This document shows positions 16,670 to 25,410 of a stretch of DNA of 64,000 nucleotides, piece after piece; position 1 is the stretch's first letter; every line of letters begins with the position of its first letter. The notes below the pieces were generated by a model. That model made no database searches and had not been told where the DNA came from. It was given only the letters and a program-made list of their open reading frames with translations. The DNA is taken from contig NZ_CP061032.1 of NCBI RefSeq assembly GCF_014490555.1, positions 1,922,001 to 1,986,000 of the forward strand, read 5' to 3'. Made by a program: the position numbers and the translations under genes. The stretch is from Corynebacterium lujinxingii (GTDB lineage Bacteria; Actinomycetota; Actinomycetes; Mycobacteriales; Mycobacteriaceae).

Positions 16670-17677
16670 ATGTCAATTACCCCTGTCGCTGCTGAACGTT
16701 CCCCGCGCGTGACTCTGCGCTTCATGGCCTCGCCCACCGACGTGCTCCACCACGGCGCCCAAGGTGTCTCCGGCGGGCGCGTGCTCGAGTGGATCGATAA
16801 AGCCGCCTACGCGTGCGCGGCCCAGTGGTCCGCCACTTACTGCGTGACCGCGTACGTCGGCCACATCCACTTCACCCGCCCGATTCCCTCCGGCCATATC
16901 GTGGAGGTGCGCTCCCGCATCGCGATGACTGGCCGGTCGTCGATGCACATCGTCAACGAGGTGCTCTCCGCCGACCCGCGCGAAGGTGTGTTCACCCGCG
17001 CCTGCGACTGCCTGGTGGTGTTCGTCGCTAAGGATCCTGACACCGGCAAGTCCATGGCCGTGCCGTCGTTCGTGCCCACCGCCGACGAGGAGCGCCGCGT
17101 GGCCGAAGCCGCGAAGTCGCGCATCGGCCTGCGCCAAGCCATTGAGACGGAGATGGAGGCGCAAACCTACACCGAGGACACCACCGCGCAGCGCATCGTG
17201 CACCGCTTCATGGCCAAGCCGACCGATGTGAACTGGGGCGGCAACGTCCACGGCGGCACCGCGATGGAGTGGATCGACGAGGCCGGCCTGGCCTGCACCA
17301 TGGAGTGGTCCGGTGAACGCACCGTGGCGGTCTACGCCGGCGGCATCCGCTTCTACCACCCGGTGCACATCGGCGACCTCATCGAAGTCGACGCCCGCAT
17401 CACCCGCACCGACTCGCGTTCCATCCACACCTCGGTGCACCTGCGGGCCGGCGACCCGCGTGGCGGGCGCGACAACCTGAAGGACGCCATCCACGCCACC
17501 TTCACCTACATCGGCATCGACATCGACGGCAACCCCCTGCCGGCGCGGAAGTTCACGCCGGTCACCGACGAGGACAAGCGCCTCTGGGAGCACACCCAGA
17601 CGCTCAAAGACCTGCGCGCCGAGTACGAGCCGGTTCCGCTGGTGGAACCGGCTCCCGCGGTGCAGCGCACGCAGTAA
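16670..17677 (+). CDS. Double hotdog acyl-CoA thioesterase
   Basis: A 335-residue protein with two tandem hotdog domains, about residues 8-150 and 175-310. Each begins with a similar block: LRFMASPTDVLHHGAQGVSGG and HRFMAKPTDVNWGGNVHGG, each followed by an EWID segment. This matches the acyl-CoA thioester hydrolase (BFIT/BACH-like) family, which releases fatty acids from acyl-CoA. The second copy keeps the active-site N-x-x-G-G pattern (NWGGNVHGGTAMEWIDEAG); the first has H-H-G-A instead and may be structural. The stop codon abuts that of purL with no gap. Confidence 0.85.
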   Translation: MSITPVAAERSPRVTLRFMASPTDVLHHGAQGVSGGRVLEWIDKAAYACAAQWSATYCVTAYVGHIHFTRPIPSGHIVEVRSRIAMTGRSSMHIVNEVLSADPREGVFTRACDCLVVFVAKDPDTGKSMAVPSFVPTADEERRVAEAAKSRIGLRQAIETEMEAQTYTEDTTAQRIVHRFMAKPTDVNWGGNVHGGTAMEWIDEAGLACTMEWSGERTVAVYAGGIRFYHPVHIGDLIEVDARITRTDSRSIHTSVHLRAGDPRGGRDNLKDAIHATFTYIGIDIDGNPLPARKFTPVTDEDKRLWEHTQTLKDLRAEYEPVPLVEPAPAVQRTQ

Positions 17678-19954
17678 CTACAGCGCCGCGTTCGGGGCGT
17701 GCGCTGCGGCGAAGTGCGACGGCATGGTCGCAGCCCACGCACCGGCGAGTTCCGCGATCTGGATCTTTTCGCCAGCCACGCGCAGCACACCTTCGGAGTT
17801 GGTGTCACCGAGCACGGCCACCGGGATGCCGGCGGACGATGCCCGGTCGACAGCCGCCTCGGCGCGGTCGCGAGTTACCGCGACGAGCACGCGGGAGGCG
17901 GACTCGGAAAACAGCGCGGTGAACGCGTCGTCGTGCACGCCAGCGAGGTTGATGTCCGCGCCCTTGTCAGAGCCGAGCAGCAGCTCGAAGACCGCCTGGG
18001 ACAGGCCGCCCTCGGACAGGTCATGCGCTGCCGCGATGCCGGCGGCGTTGCCGGCGAAGAACTCCGCCAGGCGCGCCTCGTTAGCCAGGTCCACCTGCGG
18101 CGGCAGGCCGGACAGGCCCGCGCCGGAGATGTCCTGCCACACGGAGCCGCCGAACTCGTCCTTGGTCTCGCCCAGCAGGATCAGGGTGTACTGCTCGTCC
18201 GTGGACGGCAGCGCGTGCGGGATGGCCTGCTCCACGTCCTCCATCACACCCAGCACACCGACAACCGGCGTCGGCAGGATCGGGGTGTCGCCGGTCTGGT
18301 TGTAGAAGGACACGTTGCCGCCGGAGACGGGGATCTCCAGTTCGGCGGCGCCGTCGGCAAGCCCGTGCACTGCCTCGCGGAACTGCCACATCACGTCCGG
18401 GTTTTCCGGGGAGCCGAAGTTCAGGCAGTTCGTCACCGCGAACGGGGTCGCGCCGGTGACGGCGACGTTGCGGTACGCCTCCGCCAGCGCAAGACGCGCA
18501 CCCATGTTCGGGTCGAGGTAGGTGTAGCGGCCGGACGCGTCCGCCGAGACGGCCACGCCGCGGTTGGTTTCCTCGTTGATACGCAGCACGCCCGAGTTGG
18601 CGTACTTGGCCTGCACGGTGTTGCCGCGCACGTAGCGGTCGTACTGCTCGGTGATGAAGTCGCGCGAACACAGCGCCGGGGAGGCAACCATCTTCAGCCA
18701 AGCGTCCTTGATGTCGCCTTGCTTCTCGACGACACCCCCGCCCTGCACCTCATCCAGCCAATCCGGACGCGCGTACGGGCGCTCGTAGACCGGGCCCTCG
18801 TCGATGGTTGACGGCGGAGCATCGACGACGAGCTCGCCGTTGTGGAAGACCTGCAGGCGGTCCTTGTCGGAGGTGACCTCGCCGATGACGGATGCGAGCA
18901 CATCCCACTTGGCGCAGATCTCCATGAAGCGGTCCACGTCCTCCGGGGCGACGACGGCGCACATGCGCTCCTGCGACTCGGAAGCGAGGATCTCGGCCGC
19001 GGTCATGTTCTCCGCGCGCAGCAGGACGTTGTCCAGGTTGACGGTCATGCCGCCGTCGCCGGACGCGGCCAGCTCGGAGGTGGCACACGACAGGCCGCCG
19101 CCGCCCAAGTCCTGGATGCCCTCGACCACGCCTGCGGCGTAGAGCTCGAGGCAGCACTCGATGAGCACCTTTTCCGCGAACGGGTCGCCCACCTGCACAG
19201 CGGGAAGTTTGCGCTCCTCGCCTTCCTCGAATGTGGCGGAGCCGAGCACGGACACGCCGCCGATGCCGTCGAGGCCGGTGCGGGAGCCGAACAGGATGAC
19301 CTTGTTGCCGGTGCCGGAGGCGAACGCCAGGTGGAGGTCTTCCACCTTCAGGGTGCCCACGCACAGCGCGTTGACCAGCGGGTTGCCCGAATAGGCGGCG
19401 TCGAAGACGGTCTCACCGCCGATGTTCGGAAGACCCAGGCAGTTGCCGTAGCCGCCGATGCCGTGGACCACGCCCGGCAGGACGCGCTTGGTGTCCTCCG
19501 CGTCGAGCGGGCCGAAGCGGAGCTGGTCCATCACGGCGATCGGGCGGGCACCCATGGCCATGATGTCGCGGACGATACCGCCCACACCGGTCGCTGCGCC
19601 CTGGTAGGGCTCGACGAACGACGGGTGGTTGTGGCTTTCCACGCGGAAGGTGACAGCGTCGCCACCGCCGATGTCCACCACGCCGGCGTTCTCGCCGATG
19701 CCGGCGAGGATCTTCTTCTCCATCTCCTCGGTCATGGTCTGACCGAAGTAGCGCAGGTGGGTCTTGGAGGACTTGTAGGAGCAATGCTCCGACCACATCA
19801 CGGAGTACAAGGTGAGCTCCGCGTCGGTCGGGCGGCGGCCGAGGATGGCCTTGATCTTTTCGTACTCGTCGTCCTTCAGGCCCAGCTCGGCGTACGGCTG
19901 GTCGAGGTTCGGAGAGTCGAAGGCGTTTTCAACAGTGTCGTTGTGCACAGTCAT
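17678..19954 (-). CDS. purL: Phosphoribosylformylglycinamidine synthase large subunit PurL
   Basis: A 758-residue small-type PurL that works with PurQ and PurS to convert FGAR to FGAM using glutamine-derived ammonia. Motifs include SEHCSYKSSK, GIGENAGVVDIGGGDAV, ESHNHPSFVEPYQGAATGVGG and the FTGGAGG-equivalent QDLGGGGLSCA. The upstream in-frame stretch to 20044 overlaps purQ and is not used; homology starts at the ATG at 19954. It follows purQ after 7 bp. Confidence 0.96.
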   Translation of the reverse strand: MTVHNDTVENAFDSPNLDQPYAELGLKDDEYEKIKAILGRRPTDAELTLYSVMWSEHCSYKSSKTHLRYFGQTMTEEMEKKILAGIGENAGVVDIGGGDAVTFRVESHNHPSFVEPYQGAATGVGGIVRDIMAMGARPIAVMDQLRFGPLDAEDTKRVLPGVVHGIGGYGNCLGLPNIGGETVFDAAYSGNPLVNALCVGTLKVEDLHLAFASGTGNKVILFGSRTGLDGIGGVSVLGSATFEEGEERKLPAVQVGDPFAEKVLIECCLELYAAGVVEGIQDLGGGGLSCATSELAASGDGGMTVNLDNVLLRAENMTAAEILASESQERMCAVVAPEDVDRFMEICAKWDVLASVIGEVTSDKDRLQVFHNGELVVDAPPSTIDEGPVYERPYARPDWLDEVQGGGVVEKQGDIKDAWLKMVASPALCSRDFITEQYDRYVRGNTVQAKYANSGVLRINEETNRGVAVSADASGRYTYLDPNMGARLALAEAYRNVAVTGATPFAVTNCLNFGSPENPDVMWQFREAVHGLADGAAELEIPVSGGNVSFYNQTGDTPILPTPVVGVLGVMEDVEQAIPHALPSTDEQYTLILLGETKDEFGGSVWQDISGAGLSGLPPQVDLANEARLAEFFAGNAAGIAAAHDLSEGGLSQAVFELLLGSDKGADINLAGVHDDAFTALFSESASRVLVAVTRDRAEAAVDRASSAGIPVAVLGDTNSEGVLRVAGEKIQIAELAGAWAATMPSHFAAAHAPNAAL

Positions 19955-19961
19955 CTTGGCG

Positions 19962-20636
19962 TTACGCTCCGATCTTCGAGATAGCGTCGATGGCGGAAGT
20001 GAACAAACCGAGCCCGTCCGTGGAGGGGCCGGTGAGCGTTTCAATCGCGTGCTCCGGGTGCGGCATCAACCCGACGATGCGACCGTTTTCACTGGTCACA
20101 CCGGCGATACCGTTGATGGAGCCGTTGAAGTTGTCGGTGTAGCGGAAGACCACGCGGCCTTCCTTCTCCAGCGCCTCGATGGTCTCCGGCGCTGCCTGGA
20201 AGCGGCCCTCGCCGTGCTTGGCCGGAACGTAGATGCGCTCACCCAACTGGCTGGTCCACGCGGTGTCGTGGCTCGCCACCTCGAGGTAGGTGTCCACGCA
20301 GTGGAAGTCCAGGTTCTGGTTACGCGTCAGCGCGCCCGGCAGCAGACCGGACTCGGTGAGGATCTGGAACCCGTTGCAGATGCCGAGCACCGGCATCCCC
20401 TTCTTCGCGGCCTCGATCACAGCGCCCATCATCGGGGCCTGTGCGGCGATCGCGCCGGAGCGCAGGTAGTCGCCGTACGAGAAACCACCCGGGACGACAA
20501 CGGCGTCGACGCCGGTCAGATCGTCGTCGGCGTGCCACAGCTGCTTCGGCGTGGCACCGGCGAGACGGACGGCACGCAGCGCGTCGACGTCGTCAAGCGT
20601 GCCCGGAAAAGTAATGACTCCGATAGTTGCGCTCAT
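19962..20636 (-). CDS. purQ: Phosphoribosylformylglycinamidine synthase glutaminase subunit PurQ
   Basis: A 224-residue class I glutamine amidotransferase that supplies ammonia to PurL. The nucleophile is in VLGICNGFQIL and the His/Glu of the triad in GLMPHPEHAIE. The N-terminal IGVITFPGTLDD and GGFSYGDYLRSGAIAA are family signatures. The start overlaps the end of purS by 4 bp (ATGA type), so translation is coupled. Confidence 0.97.
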   Translation of the reverse strand: MSATIGVITFPGTLDDVDALRAVRLAGATPKQLWHADDDLTGVDAVVVPGGFSYGDYLRSGAIAAQAPMMGAVIEAAKKGMPVLGICNGFQILTESGLLPGALTRNQNLDFHCVDTYLEVASHDTAWTSQLGERIYVPAKHGEGRFQAAPETIEALEKEGRVVFRYTDNFNGSINGIAGVTSENGRIVGLMPHPEHAIETLTGPSTDGLGLFTSAIDAISKIGA

Positions 20637-20863
20637 CGCACAACCTCGAAGTCCTCGATCACAGTGTTCGTCAGCAGCGTCTCCGCCATGCGGTGCAGCT
20701 CGGCGTCGGTGACGGTGTCGTCCACCTCGATCTCAAATCGCTTGCCTTGGCGGACGTCGCTCACCCCCTCGACACCGATGCGGCCCAGTGCGCGCAGCAC
20801 CGCTTGACCCTGCGGGTCAAGAATTTCGGCCTTGGGCATGACATTAACGACGACTCGTGCCAT
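20633..20863 (-). CDS. purS: Phosphoribosylformylglycinamidine synthase subunit PurS
   Basis: A 76-residue subunit that bridges PurL and PurQ. The PurS pattern is complete: VNVMPKAEILDPQGQAV near the N terminus, VSDVRQGKRFEIEVD in the middle and a MAETLLTNTVIEDF C-terminus. AAGGA precedes the ATG. First gene of the purS-purQ-purL unit, with a -10 about 50 bp upstream. Confidence 0.97.
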   Translation of the reverse strand: MARVVVNVMPKAEILDPQGQAVLRALGRIGVEGVSDVRQGKRFEIEVDDTVTDAELHRMAETLLTNTVIEDFEVVR

Positions 20864-20914
20864 GAGAATCCTTCACAAATTGGGAGGTGGAACGACCTTT
20901 GCGGTACGCGCGTC

Positions 20915-20920
20915 AGTATA
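20915..20920 (-). promoter_or_regulatory. Promoter -10 for purSQL
   Basis: TATACT on the minus strand, 51 bp upstream of the purS ATG, implies a leader of about 45 nt. The -35 region is weak. No purine-riboswitch pattern is visible in the short leader. Confidence 0.5.
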
Positions 20921-20995
20921 TCGAACGCCCCGACACGGCCCGAAACCCTTGTTGACCGGCCACAAGTGAACGACGGGTGAATTCTTTGCAAAACA

Positions 20996-21024
20996 TTGCT
21001 TCTCGACGAGCGCGTGCCTGTAAC
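20996..21024 (+). promoter_or_regulatory. Promoter for the collagen-like nuclease gene
   Basis: TTGCTT (20996-21001), a 17-bp spacer and TGTAAC (21019-21024) lie 57 bp upstream of the ATG. AGAGG precedes the start by 8 nt. Confidence 0.45.
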
Positions 21025-21080
21025 TAGCGTTAACTTATCCGGGCTTCAGTAATTCCTTTATCTTTTCCAAGAGGTTTCTC

Positions 21081-24000
21081 ATGCGTCACCCACGCAAGGC
21101 GCTCAGCGCGTCCTTCATCGTCGCGCTCGCCGCCGGCACCGTCACCGTCGCCGCACCGAATGCGTCCGCAGCTCCGGACAATTCCAACGTGGTCATCAAC
21201 GAGGTCTACGGAGGAGGCGGCAACCAGGGCGCCGCCTTCAACAAAGACTTCGTCGAGCTCTACAACCCGACCGACCAGCCCATCGACATCACGGGCTGGA
21301 AGATCGAGCAGCGCTCCACCAAGAACAACGTCGGCAATACGCACACGCTCACCGGCGTCGTGCCCGCGAAGAGCACGTTCCTGATCACGAGCACACCCAG
21401 CTCCAACGGTGATGCCATCACCGGTGCCGACGACGAGAGCGCCACATTTAACTTCAGCGGCACGGGCGCAATCGCAGTGCTGCTCGACGCGAACGGAAAC
21501 GAAGTCGACCTGGTCGGCTGGGGCGGCGCATCCCGTGCGGAAGGCGCGCCTGCCAGCGGCACCAAGAACGGGACCTCCATCCAGCGCATCACCCTCGGCG
21601 TCGACACCGACAACAACGCCAAGGACTTCACGGTTGCCACCCCGACCCCGAGCGGCTCCGGCCAGGCTCCTGTCGACCCGGCACCGACCGAGCCAGAGCC
21701 GAGCGAGGAGCCCGTCGCCCCGGGCGAGGTCACCCCGATCGCCGAGATCCAGGGCACTGGCGATACCTCCCCGCTGGACGGCCAGACCGTCACTACCGAG
21801 GGCGTGGTCACCGCTGTGTACGACGAGGGCGGCAAGAACGGCTTCTTCCTCCAGACCGCCGGCACCGGCGAGGCCAAAAACCCAGGCGACGCCTCCGACG
21901 GCATCTTCGTCTATATGGGCGGCAACCAGAACTTCCCGAAGACCGGCGATTCCGTCCAGGTCACCGGTAGCGTCAGCGAGTACTACAGCCAGACGCAGAT
22001 CACGGTGTCGTCGTTAAGCACGCTCGACGAAGCGCTGGAAGCACCGAAGGCTGTGGAGATTGACACGCTTCCCGCCGGTGACGACGCCCGCGAGCCGTAC
22101 GAGGGCATGCTCGTGCGCCCGACTGGCGCGTACACGGTGACCAACAACTACACGCTGAACAACACCGGCGACCTCGGCCTGGCACCGGGCGAGAAGGCGT
22201 TCCGCAACCCGACCGACGTGATCACGCCGGACAAGGCCAAAGTTGCTGCGATGAACGCGCAGCAGGCATCCGAGGTGGTCTACCTCGACGACGGCCGCAC
22301 CCGCAACTACTTCCGCACCGACACGAACACCCCTCTGCCATACATTGTCACCTCCGACAACGGTGTGAAGTCGATCCGCACCGGCGACCAGGTGACCTTC
22401 CAGACCGATGTTGTGGTCGACTACTCCTTCGACCAGTGGCGCTTCCAGCCGCTGCAGCCGATCACCGGCAAGAACACCGCCGAGGAACTGCCGATCACCT
22501 GGGAAGACTCCCGCGCAACGTCGTACGACGTGCCGGACACCGTCGAAGGCGACAACACCATCGGCTTCTTCAACGTGCTCAACTACTTCACCTCCCTGGG
22601 CAAGGACGAGCCGAACTGCAAGCCGCACAAAGACATGGGCGGTCACCCCGTTGCCACAAACCGGTGCAAGGTTCGCGGCGCCTACTCCCAGGACGCGTTT
22701 AACGATCAGCAGGCGAAGATCGTCACCGCGATCAACAAGCTCGACGCGCACGTGCTCGGCCTGTCCGAGATTGAAAACGGCGCCCGCGTCACCGGTGATG
22801 TCGAGCAGCGCGACAATGCGTTGTCCAACCTGGTCGACGAGCTGAACAAGGCCGCGGGCGGGAACAAGTGGGACTACGTGAAGTCCCCGAGCGAACTCGG
22901 CACCGCCGAGGACTTCATCCGCGTCGGCTTCATCTACCAGCCGGCCGAGGTCGAGCCGGTCGGCGAGTCCCGCATCTTTGACGATGAGGCCTTCACCGGG
23001 CTTGCCCGCCAGCCGCTAGCCCAGGAGTTCAACACGGTCAAGCGTGACGACGACGACAACTTCGTCGCTGTGGTCAACCACTTCAAGTCCAAGGGCTCCG
23101 TGGCTAACAACGATGCAGATTCCGGCGACGGCCAGGGCAACAACGCCAATGTCCGCGTTGCGCAGGCGCAGGCGCTGCTCGACCACATGGACAAGCAGGA
23201 CGATTGGCAGGAACTGCCAACCTTCCTCGTCGGTGACTTCAACTCCTACACCATGGAAAACGCGTTGAACACCCTGCGCGGTGGCGGCTACACGCTCGTC
23301 CACCACGAGAAGGACTTCCCGCAGGAGTCCTACCAGTTCGACGGCCAGCTCGGCTCCCTGGACCACGTCTTCGCCAACGAGGCGGCCAACGCGCTCGTGC
23401 AGGACTCCGCGGTGTGGAACATCAACGGCGACGAGTCTGTCTCGTTCGAGTACTCCCGCCGCAACTACAACACGCAGGACTTCTTCGGCGACGGCGACGA
23501 CCCGCTCTACGGCTACGGCAACCCGTTCCGCTCCTCCGACCACGACCCAGTGAAGGTCGGCTTCAACACGACCAAGAAGGCCGAGCAGGACGCCGACAAG
23601 TTCGACCCGCAGGCCGTCGAGGCTGTCACGGTCGAGCAGGGCACCGCGCTTCCCGACGCCGCCTCCGTGTTCACTGACGCAGGCACCCTCCCGGAGGGCA
23701 CCACGTTCGAGTGGACGACCCCGGTAGATACCGACACCGTCGGCGACAACCAGCGCGGCGAGGTGACTGTCACCTACCCGGACAACAGCACCGATGTCGT
23801 TGAGGTTGTCGTCAACGTCACGCCGCTGGCTGCTGAAGACGACAAGCCGCGCTACATCGTCAAGGCTGAGGTCAACGACAACGGCGAACTCGTGGTCACC
23901 TACGACAATGGCGAGACCGAGAACCTCGGCAACGTGACCGGTGCTACTGGCGAGCGCGGCGAGCAGGGCCCCAAGGGCGCCAAGGGCGACAAGGGCGAGC

Positions 24001-25295
24001 GCGGCGAGCAGGGCCCCAAGGGCGCCAAGGGCGACAAGGGCGAGCGCGGCGAACAGGGCCCCAAGGGCGACAAGGGTGACACCGGCGCCAAGGGCGACAA
24101 GGGCGACAAGGGCGACACCGGCGCCAAGGGCGAGCGCGGCGAGCAGGGCCCGAAGGGTGACAAGGGCGAAACCGGCTCCAAGGGCGAGCGCGGCGAACAG
24201 GGCCCCAAGGGTGACAAAGGCGACAAGGGTGACACCGGCGCCAAGGGCGACAAGGGCGAGCGCGGCGAGCAGGGCCCGAAGGGTGACAAGGGCGAAACCG
24301 GCTCCAAGGGCGAGCGCGGCGAACAGGGCCCCAAGGGTGACAAAGGCGACAAGGGTGACACCGGCGCCAAGGGCGACAAGGGCGACAAGGGCGAGCGCGG
24401 CGAGCAGGGCCCGAAGGGTGACAAGGGCGACAAGGGCGAGCGCGGCGAGCAGGGCCCGAAGGGTGACAAGGGTGACACCGGCTCCAAGGGCGACCAGGGC
24501 GAGCGCGGCGAGCAGGGCCCGAAGGGTGACAAGGGCGAAACCGGCTCCAAGGGCGAGCGCGGCGAACAGGGCCCCAAGGGCGACAAGGGTGAAACCGGCG
24601 CCAAGGGCGACAAGGGCGACAAGGGCGACACCGGCGCCAAGGGCGACAAGGGCGAGCGCGGCGAACAGGGCGACAAGGGCGACAAGGGTGAAACCGGAGC
24701 CAAGGGTGACCAGGGTGAAACCGGCGCCAAGGGCGACAAGGGCGAGCGCGGCAAGGCCGGCAAGGACGGTCGCGGCGTGAAGTCGTTCGTCATCGACGAC
24801 AACGGCCACCTGATTGTCACCTACTCCGACGGCACTGTTGCGGATCTGGGCAAGGTTGTCGCTGACACGGTTGTTAACCAGGAGGGTGAGACCACGGAGC
24901 CGCGTGGCATCGAAAACGTCAAGGTCAACGAAAACGGCGAACTCGTTGCCACCTACACCGACGGCACGAGCCAGAACCTCGGCCGCGTCGCAGGCAAAGA
25001 CGGCAAAGACGGCAAGGACGGCAAGGACGCTCCGGCACGCGAGGGCTCCAGCGTGAGCGATCGTTGTCTGCCGGCCGCAGGCTTGCTTGCGGTGCCACTG
25101 CTGGCGCTGATCCCGCTCGGTCTGGCCGCAACTGCGGACATCCCGGCGCTTGCTCCGGTGAAGGAGCAGATCAGCAAGATTGGCGCGCGGCTCCCGGTTT
25201 CCGCGCAGTCGCAGCAGATCGCCGGTGGCGTGGCTGGTACGGCGCTGGCTGTCGCGGCGATCGCGACACTGGCAACGCTGTGCTCCTCGAAGTAG
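21081..25295 (+). CDS. Secreted ExeM/NucH-type nuclease with collagen-like stalk
   Basis: A 1404-residue exported protein. A signal peptide is cleaved near NASA (residue 30). Then come a lamin-tail-like domain (about 35-150), an OB-like NucH domain (about 215-330), an endonuclease/exonuclease/phosphatase domain (about 488-825; GLSEIENG, FLVGDFNSY, LDHVFANE, SSDHDPV), a Rib-like VTVTYPDNSTDVVEV domain (about 840-917), 93 perfect Gly-X-Y triplets (954-1232), two more copies of a short VxxNGELVxTYxDGT repeat, a GKD-GKD-GKD-GKD tract and a hydrophobic C-terminal segment. The catalytic core should cut extracellular DNA or RNA. The stalk and C-terminus suggest display on the cell surface. C. glutamicum has a nuclease at the same place; the collagen-like stalk is the unusual part. 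Confidence 0.88.
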   Translation: MRHPRKALSASFIVALAAGTVTVAAPNASAAPDNSNVVINEVYGGGGNQGAAFNKDFVELYNPTDQPIDITGWKIEQRSTKNNVGNTHTLTGVVPAKSTFLITSTPSSNGDAITGADDESATFNFSGTGAIAVLLDANGNEVDLVGWGGASRAEGAPASGTKNGTSIQRITLGVDTDNNAKDFTVATPTPSGSGQAPVDPAPTEPEPSEEPVAPGEVTPIAEIQGTGDTSPLDGQTVTTEGVVTAVYDEGGKNGFFLQTAGTGEAKNPGDASDGIFVYMGGNQNFPKTGDSVQVTGSVSEYYSQTQITVSSLSTLDEALEAPKAVEIDTLPAGDDAREPYEGMLVRPTGAYTVTNNYTLNNTGDLGLAPGEKAFRNPTDVITPDKAKVAAMNAQQASEVVYLDDGRTRNYFRTDTNTPLPYIVTSDNGVKSIRTGDQVTFQTDVVVDYSFDQWRFQPLQPITGKNTAEELPITWEDSRATSYDVPDTVEGDNTIGFFNVLNYFTSLGKDEPNCKPHKDMGGHPVATNRCKVRGAYSQDAFNDQQAKIVTAINKLDAHVLGLSEIENGARVTGDVEQRDNALSNLVDELNKAAGGNKWDYVKSPSELGTAEDFIRVGFIYQPAEVEPVGESRIFDDEAFTGLARQPLAQEFNTVKRDDDDNFVAVVNHFKSKGSVANNDADSGDGQGNNANVRVAQAQALLDHMDKQDDWQELPTFLVGDFNSYTMENALNTLRGGGYTLVHHEKDFPQESYQFDGQLGSLDHVFANEAANALVQDSAVWNINGDESVSFEYSRRNYNTQDFFGDGDDPLYGYGNPFRSSDHDPVKVGFNTTKKAEQDADKFDPQAVEAVTVEQGTALPDAASVFTDAGTLPEGTTFEWTTPVDTDTVGDNQRGEVTVTYPDNSTDVVEVVVNVTPLAAEDDKPRYIVKAEVNDNGELVVTYDNGETENLGNVTGATGERGEQGPKGAKGDKGERGEQGPKGAKGDKGERGEQGPKGDKGDTGAKGDKGDKGDTGAKGERGEQGPKGDKGETGSKGERGEQGPKGDKGDKGDTGAKGDKGERGEQGPKGDKGETGSKGERGEQGPKGDKGDKGDTGAKGDKGDKGERGEQGPKGDKGDKGERGEQGPKGDKGDTGSKGDQGERGEQGPKGDKGETGSKGERGEQGPKGDKGETGAKGDKGDKGDTGAKGDKGERGEQGDKGDKGETGAKGDQGETGAKGDKGERGKAGKDGRGVKSFVIDDNGHLIVTYSDGTVADLGKVVADTVVNQEGETTEPRGIENVKVNENGELVATYTDGTSQNLGRVAGKDGKDGKDGKDAPAREGSSVSDRCLPAAGLLAVPLLALIPLGLAATADIPALAPVKEQISKIGARLPVSAQSQQIAGGVAGTALAVAAIATLATLCSSK
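23940..24776 (+). repeat. Collagen-like Gly-X-Y coding repeat, 93 triplets
   Basis: This stretch encodes 279 residues with glycine at every third position and no interruption. Common triplets are GDK, GER, GEQ, GPK, GAK, GDT, GET and GSK. It is rich in charged Lys-Gly-Asp and Lys-Gly-Glu junctions, which stabilise bacterial collagen triple helices without hydroxyproline. Confidence 0.97.
24129..24380 (+). repeat. Perfect 126-bp tandem duplication within the collagen stalk
   Basis: Bases 24129-24254 and 24255-24380 appear identical and encode the same 14 triplets (GER to GDK). The unit length is a multiple of 9, so gain or loss keeps the triplet phase and reading frame. Confidence 0.85.
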
Positions 25296-25309
25296 CGTGA
25301 CCTGAATTC

Positions 25310-25342
25310 TGCCCCGTCGGCCTCCTGCCGGCGGGGCATTTT
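25310..25342 (+). terminator. Intrinsic terminator of the nuclease gene
   Basis: A 12-bp stem (25310-25321 with 25327-25338, one G-T pair) with a 5-nt loop is followed by TTTTC, 14 bp after the stop codon. Confidence 0.85.
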
Positions 25343-25349
25343 CATCTCA

Positions 25350-25410
25350 TTTTCAAATTGAAAACGATTCCCATTAGTGTTTAACTTTCGCTTATGGAAA
25401 ATCGTTTTCA
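25350..25410 (+). promoter_or_regulatory. Overlapping palindromic operators of the metal ABC operon (Zur-like)
   Basis: Three related elements cluster here: the perfect palindrome TTTTCAAATTGAAAA (25350-25364), the Fur/Zur-like TGAAAACGATTCCCA (25359-25373), and GGAAAATCGTTTTCA (25396-25410), which covers codons 2-6 of the gene. A TAGTGT -10-like box (25375-25380) lies between them. The GAAAA-N-TTTTC style fits a Fur-family regulator; Zur is inferred from the downstream transporter. Confidence 0.6.

Noticed and set aside
20864..20920. Purine riboswitch before purS
   Set aside because: The leader is only about 45-50 nt, too short for an aptamer, and lacks the paired-junction pattern.
23940..24776. 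CRISPR array
   Set aside because: The repeats are 9 bp, in frame with the nuclease gene, and have no spacer structure.
23016..24809. Long open reading frame antisense to the collagen stalk (about 597 codons) and a second one of about 306 codons
   Set aside because: The repetitive Gly-X-Y codons lack stop-forming triplets on the opposite strand, so long open frames are automatic. The predicted proteins are low-complexity Leu/Ala or Ser/Pro repeats and have no start signal.
25060..25140. Sortase signal (LPAAG) at the C terminus of the nuclease
   Set aside because: LPAAG is followed by a hydrophobic stretch, but a further chain of about 60 residues follows and there is no terminal basic tail. 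A membrane or envelope anchor of another kind is more likely.
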